64,000 bases of DNA from Lysinibacillus sp. OF-1 (GCF_028356935.1 NZ_CP102798.1:4588001-4652000); one strand, 5' to 3'. Shown: positions 16,992 through 25,810, counted from the stretch's first letter. The notes: generated from the letters alone by a model not told the origin. Numbers and translations: made by a program.

Positions 16992-17069
16992 CATATAAAA
17001 AAGACTGCTCCACTTATTTGTGGAACAGCCTTTATCGTTAAACGCAGGTTTCTTTATAATTTTATTATA
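16992..17069 (-). ncRNA. candidate small RNA with own promoter and terminator
   Basis: On the reverse strand an extended -10 box TGCTATAAT (17064-17072) would start a transcript near 17057. It would end at a hairpin, AAAGACTGCTCCAC (17000-17013) with GTGGAACAGCCTTT (17020-17033), followed by TTTTTT. No coding frame lies between them, giving an RNA of about 65 bases. The hairpin terminator has no protein gene to serve on that strand. A clear -35 was not found, so expression is uncertain. Confidence 0.35.
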
Positions 17070-17072
17070 GCA

Positions 17073-17301
17073 TAAATTTACAATAATTATTAGACTATAC
17101 TTCATTGCGGAGTAGATGTATGATAAATTTCCTGATTCAATCACCCTACATTTCCTCTTAGGTTAAATACGTTTATATACTAAAAAAGGTGTTTGGACAA
17201 CCATTTAAAGGAGAATCACAATTATTTTCTTTTCACCATATTTATAGGTGAGGATTACTACTAACAGAAGAGAAAAATATGGAGAGGAATGTGAGTAAAC
17301 G
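17073..17301. other. region upstream of helD
   Basis: This AT-rich stretch precedes the helD-like gene. It contains an AAAGGAGA ribosome-site-like sequence not followed by a usable frame, and no clear sigma-A pair. A TAA in frame two codons before the helD start excludes an upstream extension. Confidence 0.35.
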
Positions 17302-19605
17302 TTGGAAAATCAAAATGACTGGCTAGAAGAAAAACATCATCTTGAGCAAAGTTTAAACCTCATTGATCACAAAAAGAACGAATTATTGCTAAAAGAAAAG
17401 AGCTTCAAGGAAAATGCTGTCGCTCTGAAGAAAACTTTTTGGAACGATGTCAGAGTCAATTTAGACACTGCTGAAGATGTTGACGAAACCTTTTTCGCGA
17501 TTAAGCAACAGGTAGAGCTTCTCTCTGACTCAGAGCTTGCACAGCAGCGTGCAATTCAGAATGTAAAGGTATACGAACGTTTACAACAGTCACCCTATTT
17601 TGCTCGTATTGACTTTTTACAAGATGGGCAGCAAGATCCATTAAAAATTTATATAGGTGTTGCCACTTTATTGGACGAACAAGATGAAAATATAGTTATT
17701 TATGATTGGCGTGCACCTATATCAAGTATGTACTATGATTGCACACCAGGTAAAGCCTCCTACGACACAACAGCAGAAGAGATTCATGGTGAAATGCTAC
17801 TGAAACGGCAATTTATTATTAAAAACGGGCAGCTACAATCGATGTTTAATACTGGTCTTACCATTGGGGATGATTTATTGCTTGCTATCCTTGCACAAAA
17901 TGCAAACGAGCATATTCGTAGTATCGTTGCAACGATTCAAGCTGAGCAAAATAAAATTATTCGCCATGTTCAATCACGCTATCTTATTGTAGAGGGTGTT
18001 GCGGGTAGTGGTAAAACAGCTGTGGCTTTACAACGAGTCGCTTATCTATTGTATCGCTATCGCAATGAAATGACGGCCGATCAAATTTTACTGATTACAC
18101 CTAATCAACTTTTTAACCAATATGTCCATACGGTCTTACCTGATTTAGGCGAGGACAATATGCAGCAATTAACGTTTATAGAGTATGTAGAAAAACGATT
18201 AGGTCGACAGTTTAAATTGGAATATCCGTACGAGCAATTAGAGGGCCTTTTAACAGAAAAGGATGAAGCTCATTATCGAACAAAATTAAGTAGTATATCT
18301 TATAAAGCGAGCCTTGCTTACAAGCATTTGATGGATCAATATGTAAGCTATTTATCCAATAAGGGCTTATTATTTAAAAATATCGTATTTCGTGGGGAAC
18401 GAATTATTACAGCACAGGAAATTACTGAATACTTCTATTCTTTCCCTTCCACTATGTCGATACCAAATCGCCTACAATTCGTAAAAGAATGGTTATTGCA
18501 GCAACTGACGAAATTTGAAAAGGCTGAGCGTACAAAAGAATGGGTAGAAGAAGCGACTGAACTATTAGATAAAGAGGACTACTCCAAGTCTTACAGTGAG
18601 CTTTTATACGAAGGGCGCTATACTGAAAATTCATTCGATGATTTAGATCAAGAACGACAAAAATTAGCGAGACAAATTGTTAAAAAATACTTTAAACCGT
18701 TACGCAATTCCGTTCACCAATTAAAGTTTGTGCATATGTTAGGTACGTATCGCCAACTCTTTGATTTGAATAATCCCATTACTAAAGATTTACAGCATCT
18801 TATGCCAAACGATTGGGAGGATATTTGCCAGCAGACACTTCCAAATTTAGCAGAACGCTTTATAGCTTATGAGGATGCAGCACCATTTTTATATTTACAG
18901 GACAAAATTGAAGGGCAGCAGACTAATACGATGATCCATCATGTATTGATTGATGAAGCGCAAGATTATTCTCCATTCCAACTAACTGTATTACAGCAGT
19001 TATTCCCAAAAGCACGTATGACTATTTTAGGAGATGGACATCAAACGATTCATCCACATACCTTCGATAACCCTTCCCTGCTCGACCCTCAATTATATGG
19101 TGAGCAGGCTGAAAAAATGATTTTAACGAAAAGTTATCGTTCGACAAAACAAATCATTCAACTTACTGCAAAAATTTTAAATGATGGTAGCGAAGTTGAG
19201 GCATTTAACCGAACTGGTCCAGAACCATCAATTACTGTCGTTCCTAATGAATTGGAACTGATAGATGAAATTACCCAAAACATCCATCACCTCTCTGCTA
19301 AATTTGAAACCATTGCTGTCATTTGTAAAACTGCTGCTGAATGCTCCGCAGTATATGGGCAATTAAGTAATCAAGTAGATATTCAATTGATTAACCATAA
19401 TACGAAGCAGTTTAAAAAGGGTATTTTATTACTTCCAGCTTATATGGCGAAAGGTATCGAATTTGATGCTGTGCTTATTTATAATGCATGTGCTGCTAAT
19501 TACGCAAAGGAAAACGAACGGTACTATTTTTATACAGCCTGCACGAGGGCTATGCATGAGCTACACATTTATTCCATCAACAAATTAACGCATTTCCTTC
19601 AATGA
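17302..19605 (+). CDS. helD: HelD-like RNA polymerase recycling ATPase
   Basis: The 767-residue protein is a UvrD/Rep-like superfamily 1 ATPase. It has a long N-terminal coiled-coil arm (about 1-70), Walker A in GVAGSGKTAVAL (about 235-246), Walker B/motif II IDEAQDYSPFQ (about 550-560) and late motifs KSYRSTKQI and FYTACTRAMHELHIYS. B. subtilis HelD is 774 residues with the same layout and frees stalled RNA polymerase from DNA. The start is a TTG at 17302 because an in-frame TAA lies two codons upstream. The nearest Shine-Dalgarno-like sequence is a weak GTGAG. It appears monocistronic. Confidence 0.82.
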   Translation: MENQNDWLEEKHHLEQSLNLIDHKKNELLLKEKSFKENAVALKKTFWNDVRVNLDTAEDVDETFFAIKQQVELLSDSELAQQRAIQNVKVYERLQQSPYFARIDFLQDGQQDPLKIYIGVATLLDEQDENIVIYDWRAPISSMYYDCTPGKASYDTTAEEIHGEMLLKRQFIIKNGQLQSMFNTGLTIGDDLLLAILAQNANEHIRSIVATIQAEQNKIIRHVQSRYLIVEGVAGSGKTAVALQRVAYLLYRYRNEMTADQILLITPNQLFNQYVHTVLPDLGEDNMQQLTFIEYVEKRLGRQFKLEYPYEQLEGLLTEKDEAHYRTKLSSISYKASLAYKHLMDQYVSYLSNKGLLFKNIVFRGERIITAQEITEYFYSFPSTMSIPNRLQFVKEWLLQQLTKFEKAERTKEWVEEATELLDKEDYSKSYSELLYEGRYTENSFDDLDQERQKLARQIVKKYFKPLRNSVHQLKFVHMLGTYRQLFDLNNPITKDLQHLMPNDWEDICQQTLPNLAERFIAYEDAAPFLYLQDKIEGQQTNTMIHHVLIDEAQDYSPFQLTVLQQLFPKARMTILGDGHQTIHPHTFDNPSLLDPQLYGEQAEKMILTKSYRSTKQIIQLTAKILNDGSEVEAFNRTGPEPSITVVPNELELIDEITQNIHHLSAKFETIAVICKTAAECSAVYGQLSNQVDIQLINHNTKQFKKGILLLPAYMAKGIEFDAVLIYNACAANYAKENERYYFYTACTRAMHELHIYSINKLTHFLQ

Positions 19606-19611
19606 TAGCTA

Positions 19612-19625
19612 ACAGATCCTCCTGT
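19612..19625 (+). repeat. 14-mer copy of the downstream terminator arm
   Basis: ACAGATCCTCCTGT directly after the helD stop is identical to the arm at 19956-19969 and inverted relative to 19937-19950. The first copy and the inverted arm can pair over about 16 bp across the intergenic repeat, competing with the terminator hairpin. Confidence 0.7.
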
Positions 19626-19678
19626 CATAGTGCTGAAAAACAAAACTATCAATAGAATTCTTGTGAAAGGTGAAAATG

Positions 19679-19874
19679 GATTTCCGTTGCAGGCTACTTG
19701 CTTTCCTGTGGGCGAGCGCCGAGCCCACTACGTCTAGTATGAAAGAGAAGGAAAAGACACTTTTGCACATGGTTGGAGTGGAGCCAGCATCACAGCTGAG
19801 ACCCTAGAGCGAACGGAATGCGTGAAGCGGCTCATCGGACGTGCCCTGAGAAGGATGCTGGCGGAACGGAAATC
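19679..19874. repeat. dispersed-type intergenic repeat with 10-bp terminal inverted repeats
   Basis: GATTTCCGTT (19679-19688) is exactly inverted at 19865-19874. The 196-bp element is clearly richer in GC than its surroundings and contains GGGCGAGCGCCGAGCC and GCGGCTCATCGGAC. This pattern recalls a family of non-coding repeats found between genes in Bacillus and relatives. It has no coding frame and looks like a MITE or REP-type unit. Only one copy is in this window. Confidence 0.6.
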
Positions 19875-19936
19875 AACCTCTCGCCTTGCCAAAAAGTCTT
19901 TTTCTGCTATTTACTTCGTCTTTCTTCAACAACATA

Positions 19937-19975
19937 ACAGGAGGATCTGTTACTGACAGATCCTCCTGTGTTTTT
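19937..19975. terminator. strong terminator between helD and the ABC transporter operon
   Basis: A perfect 14-bp stem, 19937-19950 with 19956-19969, has a 5-base loop and GTTTTTA on the forward strand. It abuts the stop of the convergent ATP-binding gene and may serve both sides. Confidence 0.8.
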
Positions 19976-20729
19976 ATATATAGAAAGTGTAATCTTCTGG
20001 AATGACACGTTTTAAAAATTTCTTTGTGCGCTCCTCTTTTGGGCTTACGAAAATATCATGAGGGCTACCCTCTTCTACGACAACGCCTCCATCCATGAAA
20101 ATCACACGATTAGCAACATCTTTGGCGAATCCCATTTCATGTGTCACCACAAGCATTGTTGTGCCTTCAGCTGCAATATTTTTCATGACCTGTAGGACCT
20201 CACCTACTAATTCAGGATCAAGTGCGGACGTTGGTTCGTCAAATAAAATAATATCTGGGTTCAATGCTACTGCACGTGCAATTCCTACTCGCTGCTGCTG
20301 ACCGCCTGACAGCTGACTTGGATAGGCATCATACTTTTCCGATAAACCTACTTTATCAAGTGCCTTTTTACCAATGTCCACAGCCTGTGCTTTAGGAATT
20401 TTACGTCCAATGATTAAACCTTCCGTCACATTTTCTAATGCCGTTTTATTAGTGAAAAGATTATAATTTTGGAAGACAAATGCGACACGTTGGCGAATTG
20501 CATGTACGTCTTTTTTCTTCACATGTTGAAAATCCACTTGAATATCTCCAAATGTCGCATGTCCTTGATCCGCTTTTTCTAAAAAATTGATGCAACGTAA
20601 TAATGTTGTTTTTCCCGAGCCACTAGGGCCTAAAATAACAACAACATCGCCTTTATCAATCGCTAAATCAACACCCTTTAAAATTTCATTACCACCAAAT
20701 GATTTATGAATATTTTTAATTTCTAACAT
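19974..20729 (-). CDS. amino acid ABC transporter, ATP-binding protein
   Basis: The 251-residue ATPase shows Walker [12 protein letters not shown] (about 31-41), Q-loop FVFQNYNLF, signature [15 protein letters not shown], Walker [15 protein letters not shown] and H-loop [15 protein letters not shown], the latter typical of polar-amino-acid importers (HisP/GlnQ/TcyN group). It energises the two permeases encoded just upstream. The start is the ATG at 20729, 8 bases after GGGGTGA; another ATG two codons earlier sits on that site. It is the last gene of the operon. Confidence 0.88.
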   Translation of the reverse strand: MLEIKNIHKSFGGNEILKGVDLAIDKGDVVVILGPSGSGKTTLLRCINFLEKADQGHATFGDIQVDFQHVKKKDVHAIRQRVAFVFQNYNLFTNKTALENVTEGLIIGRKIPKAQAVDIGKKALDKVGLSEKYDAYPSQLSGGQQQRVGIARAVALNPDIILFDEPTSALDPELVGEVLQVMKNIAAEGTTMLVVTHEMGFAKDVANRVIFMDGGVVVEEGSPHDIFVSPKEERTKKFLKRVIPEDYTFYI

Positions 20730-20742
20730 GCTCATTCACCCC

Positions 20743-21450
20743 TTAGGCATTTGCCACTTTGTATTTGCTTAAATATTTTTCATAGCGCTTAAACAAGTAC
20801 TCCACCGTACTACATAATATTAAGTACACGATAAAGATATCCAGATAGGCTTCCACGTAATTGTAGCCAACATTTGCAGCTACTTTTGCCTTCAGTGTAA
20901 TTTCAGGAAGTGACATTGCGTAGCCTAGCGAGGTAGCTTTAATAAGATTGACGGTAGCTGTACAAATATTCGGTAGCGCAACTACTAATGCTTGTGGAAT
21001 GATAATTCGAGTATAAGCTTGGAATGTTGTCAAACCTACTGAGTGTGCAGCCTCTAATTGCCCCTTTTCAATAGTGCTTAACGCAGAACGAAAGACCTCT
21101 ATTAAAATGGCTGTTGAGCTGAATGCAAACACGATAAACGCATACCAAATTGGATTGATTTTATAAATATCATACGCAATATTATATTTTTCAAAAATAA
21201 TTTTTAACATTAACGGGATACTACTATAGATAATAAAGATTTGTATAATGATTGGCGTTCCTCGCACGAATGAAACGTAAATTTTTGCTAGATGATGAAT
21301 AACTGGAATTTTATTAATTCTAGTGAGTGCCAACAAAAAACCAAGTGGCAGAGCTATCAATAAAGCAACAACTGTGACAAGGAGTGCAATGGGAACACCA
21401 GATAATGCAATGAAAAATGTTTCAAGTAAAAATGGATAATTCACGTTCAC
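20743..21450 (-). CDS. amino acid ABC transporter permease
   Basis: The 235-residue protein has five membrane helices and the HisMQ-family EAA loop, EAAHSVGLTTFQAYTRIIIPQAL near residues 135-157 (two adjacent blocks), which docks on the ATPase. YVSFVRGTPIIIQIF is the usual block after the first helices. It would form a heterodimer with the permease encoded 9 bases upstream. A run of GGAGGAGG precedes two possible GTG starts, and the first is used here. The product ends 13 bases before the ATPase gene start. Confidence 0.86.
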   Translation of the reverse strand: MNVNYPFLLETFFIALSGVPIALLVTVVALLIALPLGFLLALTRINKIPVIHHLAKIYVSFVRGTPIIIQIFIIYSSIPLMLKIIFEKYNIAYDIYKINPIWYAFIVFAFSSTAILIEVFRSALSTIEKGQLEAAHSVGLTTFQAYTRIIIPQALVVALPNICTATVNLIKATSLGYAMSLPEITLKAKVAANVGYNYVEAYLDIFIVYLILCSTVEYLFKRYEKYLSKYKVANA

Positions 21451-21459
21451 GCCTCCTCC

Positions 21460-22167
21460 TTAAGTTGTTTCTAAAGTTTTCTTACCCTTCCCAAATATCT
21501 TTTCTAATATAGTAAATATTTTTTCTATAATAATTGATAACACCCAATAAATAATGGCTAATGCAATATAAATTTCTAAGGCATGAGCATTGATGTTACT
21601 GGCAATAATTAAATTTGCCTTGCCCACAATGTCAATTAGACCAATTGTATAAGCTAGTGCACCTTCTTGTAGCAAAGCAATCATACCATTCCCAAAGTTC
21701 GGCAAAGCAACGACAAGTGCCTGAGGGAAAATAATTCGACAGTATGCCTGAAATGGTGTTAAGCCCACACTAACCGCTGCTTCAAACTGACCTTTTGGAA
21801 TAGCTAAATAGGCTGATCTTATCACCTCAGACATGATTGCAGCAAATTGTAAGGTGAATGTTACGACAACGAATATAGCTGTTTCAATTGAATGGAGGTT
21901 AAGACCAACATTTTCTGCTAATGCTGGCACACCATAATAGACAAGAAATAACAAAACGATGGATGGCGTACAACGCATAATCGTTGTATATAAATTTGCG
22001 AATTTTTGTAACCACTTTATTGAAGATAGCTTAGCTGCCGCCAACAATAAACCAAATAGTGTGCCTAAGATAATCGAGGACCCTGCAACTAAGAACGTCA
22101 TTTTTAAAAATGGTAATAACATTGGGATTGCGTTCCAAATGTAGGTTGCATCAAAATATTTATCCAT
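21460..22167 (-). CDS. amino acid ABC transporter permease
   Basis: The 235-residue paralog of the neighbouring permease has the same five-helix layout and the EAA loop EAAVSVGLTPFQAYCRIIFP. YTTIMRCTPSIVLLF replaces the common RGTP block. The pair with two distinct permeases resembles the cystine importer TcyJKLMN of B. subtilis more than single-permease systems. A GTGAGG site lies very close to the ATG, so translation may be modest. A terminator-like hairpin separates it from the binding-protein gene upstream. Confidence 0.86.
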   Translation of the reverse strand: MDKYFDATYIWNAIPMLLPFLKMTFLVAGSSIILGTLFGLLLAAAKLSSIKWLQKFANLYTTIMRCTPSIVLLFLVYYGVPALAENVGLNLHSIETAIFVVVTFTLQFAAIMSEVIRSAYLAIPKGQFEAAVSVGLTPFQAYCRIIFPQALVVALPNFGNGMIALLQEGALAYTIGLIDIVGKANLIIASNINAHALEIYIALAIIYWVLSIIIEKIFTILEKIFGKGKKTLETT

Positions 22168-22189
22168 TTCCTCACCAACTTTTCCTTTT

Positions 22190-22229
22190 ATGAATAAAGA
22201 CTGCTGAGCATTAAAGACTCAACAGCCTT
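22190..22229 (-). terminator. intra-operon hairpin between binding protein and permease genes
   Basis: AAGACTGCTGAG (22197-22208) pairs with CTCAACAGCCTT (22218-22229) with wobble pairs. The reverse strand continues TTTATTC. It probably stops part of the transcripts so that the binding protein outnumbers the membrane subunits. Confidence 0.6.
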
Positions 22230-22249
22230 ATTATTCGTTCCGTTTCAAA

Positions 22250-23113
22250 CTAACGATTAACATTTTCTAGCACTTCAAATAAATCGCGACCATAGAACTT
22301 GGTGCTTAATTCATTTGGTTTTTTCTGCTCTTTAATTTGAGCTATCGCTTTATCGTAGGCATTGGCAAATTCTTGCTCTTTTTTATTGAACAGAGGCCAT
22401 GTTTTAATGACAGCAAATTCGTTATAGACAACCTCATCTTTTAAGTTGTAATAAGGGCCATCCTCAGCAAGCACTTGTTGTTTAAATGGTCCCTCAATCA
22501 TGACGCCACCATCAACACGACCTTCATTTACCCACTGCACAACGTCTACGGTAAATGCATCACCAGCTTGAAGTTGTACTTTATTATCTGGATTTGCCGT
22601 ATTATACTCATCAATAATTGTATATTGCGCGTTATTAGCAGCAATCGGTGCTAAAGAATAACCTTTTTTTGCAAAATCGGCTAATGTTTTCACACCTTCA
22701 TCCTCTTTACGTAAAACGAGCCCCGCACTACTTAACCCTAAAAATTCCTTCGGGAAAATAAATTTCTCTGTACGCTCCTGTGTAAAGAAGGCATTTTTAA
22801 CCCCTACTTGATATTTCCCTTGCTCAACACCAATCAACAAATCATCACTTGTTGTACCTACGTATTCAAATTGATAGTCAGGTAATAATTCATCTACTAA
22901 TTTCATTACTTCTACATCATACCCTGTTGGATTTCCATTATCGTCGATATAGCTAATAGGCTTGGAGGCTTGATCGTAGGCAACCTTTACTGTACGAACC
23001 TGTTCACCATCACCTGAATCCTTATCTGCTGATTCCCCTGAATTACACCCCGTCAAAAGTGCTATAGAAGCCAAACCAATTGCGGCAAATTGAAATAATC
23101 TATTCTTTTTCAT
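22250..23113 (-). CDS. amino acid ABC transporter substrate-binding lipoprotein
   Basis: The 287-residue protein has a signal peptide ending in a lipobox (LLTGC, about 19-23) and a type II periplasmic-binding fold with VKVAYDQASKPISYIDDNGNPTGYDVEVMK (about 45-74, given as its start and end blocks) and GKYQVGVKNAFFTQERTEKF. This matches the TcyJ/TcyK and GlnH-like group that captures cystine or other polar amino acids outside the membrane. It is the second gene of the operon, 30 bases after the acyl-CoA-dehydrogenase-like gene. GGAG lies 9 bases before the ATG. The linked flavoprotein makes an organosulfur ligand plausible but unproven. Confidence 0.85.
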   Translation of the reverse strand: MKKNRLFQFAAIGLASIALLTGCNSGESADKDSGDGEQVRTVKVAYDQASKPISYIDDNGNPTGYDVEVMKLVDELLPDYQFEYVGTTSDDLLIGVEQGKYQVGVKNAFFTQERTEKFIFPKEFLGLSSAGLVLRKEDEGVKTLADFAKKGYSLAPIAANNAQYTIIDEYNTANPDNKVQLQAGDAFTVDVVQWVNEGRVDGGVMIEGPFKQQVLAEDGPYYNLKDEVVYNEFAVIKTWPLFNKKEQEFANAYDKAIAQIKEQKKPNELSTKFYGRDLFEVLENVNR

Positions 23114-23143
23114 CTGTCATTTCTCCTTATTTCCATGTAATCA

Positions 23144-24313
23144 TTATGAATTTCCATTTAATCTTTGTTGTTCAATAGCGGCAGTCGCTAACTTTATAAT
23201 CGTCATATCATCCATGGGCGGATTATGAAGTCCTGCACGGACGTTACGATAATAGCGTTGTAATGGATTGGATAGCTGCAAGCTTTTCGCTCCCACTACA
23301 CGCATTGCCTTATCGACTATATCTATTGCCATGTTTGTTACTGTATGTTTAGCAACAGCCATTTCATTTGTTAATAAACTACGTCTAGCTGGATCATCAT
23401 AAGCCTCAGCCACTCCATACAAGACAAAACGTGCTTGATGAAGCTTTAATTCAATATCTCCTAAAAGCTGTTGTACATTTGGCAACGTACTAATCGGAGC
23501 ATTCAAGCTATTCGGTTGATGATGATTGGCAAAATGGATCGCATAGTCACGGGCAGCCTGTGCAATACCTAAGTATGTTGCTGGGATATGGAGTATCCAG
23601 CCATTTATCTTGCCACCACTAGGATGACTTGGTAACTCTACTAAATGCTCTGTTGCCACTATGACATCTTTTAACACAAGATCATGGCTACTAGTACCTC
23701 GCATCGCAGACATTTCCCAATTTTCTTCAATCGTTAGCCCTACAGAATCTTTATGAATGAGGAAAAAACCAATTTGTTGCTTTTCTTCAATCCAAGCTGA
23801 GGTAAGGAAATAATCGAGCACCGGTGACGCAGTCGTAAAGATTTTGCGTCCATTTAATAGCCAGCCCTCTTTTGTCGAAACAGCATATGTTCCAGGTCGA
23901 CCACCACGTGTTGGACTACCCGTTGCTGCCTCACTAACTGCTCTATTAATGATGGCACCGCTCTTTATTTCTTGAGCGAATGCTGTTAATACATCTTCAG
24001 TCCATAAGTGGGTTTCATATATTTCACCAACAACGCCTAATGTCCAGCCAAGAGAAAGAGATGCATTTTCGTCATAGCTTGCTAATGTTTCTTGCACAAG
24101 GACCATATCATAGACCGATAAACCCTCTCCGCCATATTGTTTCGGTAAAGTTAGTTGTGGATAGCCAATTTGCAAAAGCAATTGATGTGCTTCAAACGGG
24201 AAACGAGATTGTTCGTCTACCTCAACAGCCTCAGCCTTAATTGGCTCTGCAATAGCTGCTAGCTGATCTAACCAAAACCGTTGTCGCTCTGTTTTTACAA
24301 ATAAATCCTTCAA
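23144..24313 (-). CDS. acyl-CoA dehydrogenase-family flavoprotein (SfnB/DszC-like), first gene of the ABC operon
   Basis: The 389-residue protein has the acyl-CoA dehydrogenase layout: helical N-domain with QLTLPKQYGGEGLSVYDMVLVQETLA, a central barrel with GRPGTYAVSTKEGWLLNGRK-like flavin contacts, and a helical C-domain ending MRVVGAKSLQLSNPLQRYYRNVRAGLHNPPMDD. The last motif is typical of SfnB/DszC-type members, many of which are FMNH2-dependent monooxygenases for organosulfur compounds. No clear catalytic Glu of true acyl-CoA dehydrogenases was identified. The TTG start at 24313 follows AAGGAG by 6 bases. Linkage to an amino-acid importer suggests use of an S-containing amino acid. Confidence 0.75.
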   Translation of the reverse strand: MKDLFVKTERQRFWLDQLAAIAEPIKAEAVEVDEQSRFPFEAHQLLLQIGYPQLTLPKQYGGEGLSVYDMVLVQETLASYDENASLSLGWTLGVVGEIYETHLWTEDVLTAFAQEIKSGAIINRAVSEAATGSPTRGGRPGTYAVSTKEGWLLNGRKIFTTASPVLDYFLTSAWIEEKQQIGFFLIHKDSVGLTIEENWEMSAMRGTSSHDLVLKDVIVATEHLVELPSHPSGGKINGWILHIPATYLGIAQAARDYAIHFANHHQPNSLNAPISTLPNVQQLLGDIELKLHQARFVLYGVAEAYDDPARRSLLTNEMAVAKHTVTNMAIDIVDKAMRVVGAKSLQLSNPLQRYYRNVRAGLHNPPMDDMTIIKLATAAIEQQRLNGNS

Positions 24314-24372
24314 GTAAATCTCCTTCTTCCTAATATATATAAATCATATAAAATTACTAAGAATTAATAGTG

Positions 24373-24405
24373 AAAAAAAATCTCTGCCTACATATTGTAG
24401 TGAGA
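24373..24405 (-). terminator. possible leader attenuator of the ABC operon
   Basis: On the reverse strand TCTC and CTACA pair with TGTAG and GAGA around a short loop, then eight T follow. It lies between the promoter and the TTG start, so it could end transcription early. No known riboswitch core was recognised. Confidence 0.45.
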
Positions 24406-24434
24406 CACTATTCGGTACTGAATTTTCTGATTCG

Positions 24435-24472
24435 TTGACATTTATAATACTTTTCACATTTGAAAATGTCAA
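24435..24472 (-). promoter_or_regulatory. sigma-A promoter covered by an inverted repeat
   Basis: On the reverse strand a consensus TTGACA (24467-24472) and TATTAT (24444-24449) are 17 bases apart. TTGACATTT is exactly inverted at both ends of the stretch (24435-24443 and 24464-24472), so a dimeric regulator could cover the whole promoter. It drives the acyl-CoA-dehydrogenase-like/ABC operon. Confidence 0.6.
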
Positions 24473-24594
24473 TGGGTGAAACTCAAGTTTTTTTGTTAGT
24501 TTAATATGAATTACAATGTTTCAATTTTACCTTTTAATTTATGCACCATGCTTTGTTTACAACATATGCTAAGACTAATGAAAGAGGTGTATAC

Positions 24595-25341
24595 ATGACT
24601 AATCATTTTAATTCGCCACAAAGTGCTGGCACCTTATCCTATTTGGCTCCACAAGTAATTCAAACTAAGTTTGGAGATATTAATGGCGATGGTTTTTTGG
24701 AAACAATTTTTTTAGTGGGCGTTCAACAACCGGATAGCCCTCTGTGGAAAAATATCACACTCACTATTTTTTATGTGCAAACACAACAAATGCAACAATT
24801 TCCCTTGAAACAGAATTTGGGCTATAATCCGACTATTTTTCTAGGCGATTTTACTGGTAATCATATTGAGGATATACTGGTTGTCTCTGATACTGGGGGT
24901 AGCGGAGGAATTATAAACGGTGAAATATTTTCATCCATCAACAATCAAGTTCGTTCTATTTTTGACGCAGAGTCTTTTAATAATAAACTCAAATATAGCG
25001 TTAATTATGTAGATCACTACAAGGCTGTAGTTCAAAGTTCGAATCCCGCTAAAAGATACACAATCGATTTACAGTATAAAGGAGCGGACTACTTAGCAGA
25101 AATTTATAATCCGGACGGTACATTAAAGCAACCTATAGAAGGCTGGGTAGACCCTTTTAGCGGACTATATCCCATTGATTATGATCGAGATGGAACCTAT
25201 GAAATTTTAGGGTATCAAGGAATTGCAGGTAGGTATCATGCCGATGGACTAGGCTATGTAGAAAATGTTTTAAAATGGAATGGTCATGAATTTATGATAG
25301 ATCGACAAACGGTTAGTATTTTTGGAGAGGATTTATCATAG
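24595..25341 (+). CDS. VCBS/FG-GAP-repeat protein
   Basis: The 248-residue protein contains at least three Asp-rich calcium-type loops of the FG-GAP/VCBS kind: FGDINGDGFLETIFLVG (about 28-44), LGDFTGNHIEDILVVSD (about 82-98) and PIDYDRDGTYEILGY (about 200-214). Such repeats build a beta-propeller. No signal peptide is present, so it is cytosolic or exported in a non-classical way. The ATG at 24595 has AGAGGTG 5 bases upstream, better than an earlier in-frame ATG. Similar proteins occur across Bacillales, with unknown function. Confidence 0.72.
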   Translation: MTNHFNSPQSAGTLSYLAPQVIQTKFGDINGDGFLETIFLVGVQQPDSPLWKNITLTIFYVQTQQMQQFPLKQNLGYNPTIFLGDFTGNHIEDILVVSDTGGSGGIINGEIFSSINNQVRSIFDAESFNNKLKYSVNYVDHYKAVVQSSNPAKRYTIDLQYKGADYLAEIYNPDGTLKQPIEGWVDPFSGLYPIDYDRDGTYEILGYQGIAGRYHADGLGYVENVLKWNGHEFMIDRQTVSIFGEDLS

Positions 25342-25366
25342 AAGACTCTCTCTATTAAATAAGATG

Positions 25367-25424
25367 AAAAAACAGGAATCTGTTCATTTTTGCTTAAAAA
25401 CAAAGCAAAATACGAGCAGATTCC
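25367..25424 (-). terminator. large hairpin terminator for the VOC gene
   Basis: GGAATCTG (25375-25382) pairs with CAGATTCC (25417-25424), and an inner stem TTTTGCTT/AAGCAAAA lies between. The reverse strand continues TGTTTTTTC. It is 5 bases past the VOC stop. Confidence 0.65.
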
Positions 25425-25429
25425 ATCAT

Positions 25430-25810
25430 TTATATTTGTTTTTCAACCAAGGCAAAGTAGTTATTTTCAGGGTCAGCAAAATTAAATACCCTACCCATTG
25501 GCATCATAACTAAATCGCCCACTTTAATGCCCTTTGCCTGAAAATCTTGGTACATTTCTTCAATTTTATCAGCATAAAACATGATAGACGGAGTTCCTAA
25601 GTTTAGCTCCGGCTGCATTTTAGCTATGATCTCTTTATTGTGCAACACAAATGATGTTTGTGCATCCTTCGTTGGCGCAATTTCAATCCAGCGCATCCCT
25701 GCTTCTTCCTGATCAGCAACGACAACAAACCCCACTTTTTCTCTCCAAAACTTTACTGCTACCTCTTGGTCATTAACATATAGCATTACCTGCCCAATTT
25801 GATGAATCAT
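25430..25810 (-). CDS. VOC-family (glyoxalase/dioxygenase fold) protein
   Basis: The 126-residue protein has the paired beta-alpha-beta-beta-beta modules of the vicinal-oxygen-chelate fold: IGQVMLYVNDQEVAVKFWREKVGF at the start (two blocks) and NFADPENNYFALVEKQ at the end, where the final Glu is the usual metal ligand. These proteins act in fosfomycin/bleomycin resistance, glyoxal removal or ring cleavage; none can be chosen here. AGGAGGG lies 9 bases before the ATG. The gene is single, between a hairpin terminator and a chemoreceptor gene. Confidence 0.8.
   Translation of the reverse strand: MIHQIGQVMLYVNDQEVAVKFWREKVGFVVVADQEEAGMRWIEIAPTKDAQTSFVLHNKEIIAKMQPELNLGTPSIMFYADKIEEMYQDFQAKGIKVGDLVMMPMGRVFNFADPENNYFALVEKQI

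Noticed and set aside
24314..24434. S-box or T-box riboswitch in the leader of the ABC operon
   Set aside because: None of the conserved core sequences of these riboswitches is present; only a simple hairpin with a T run is seen.
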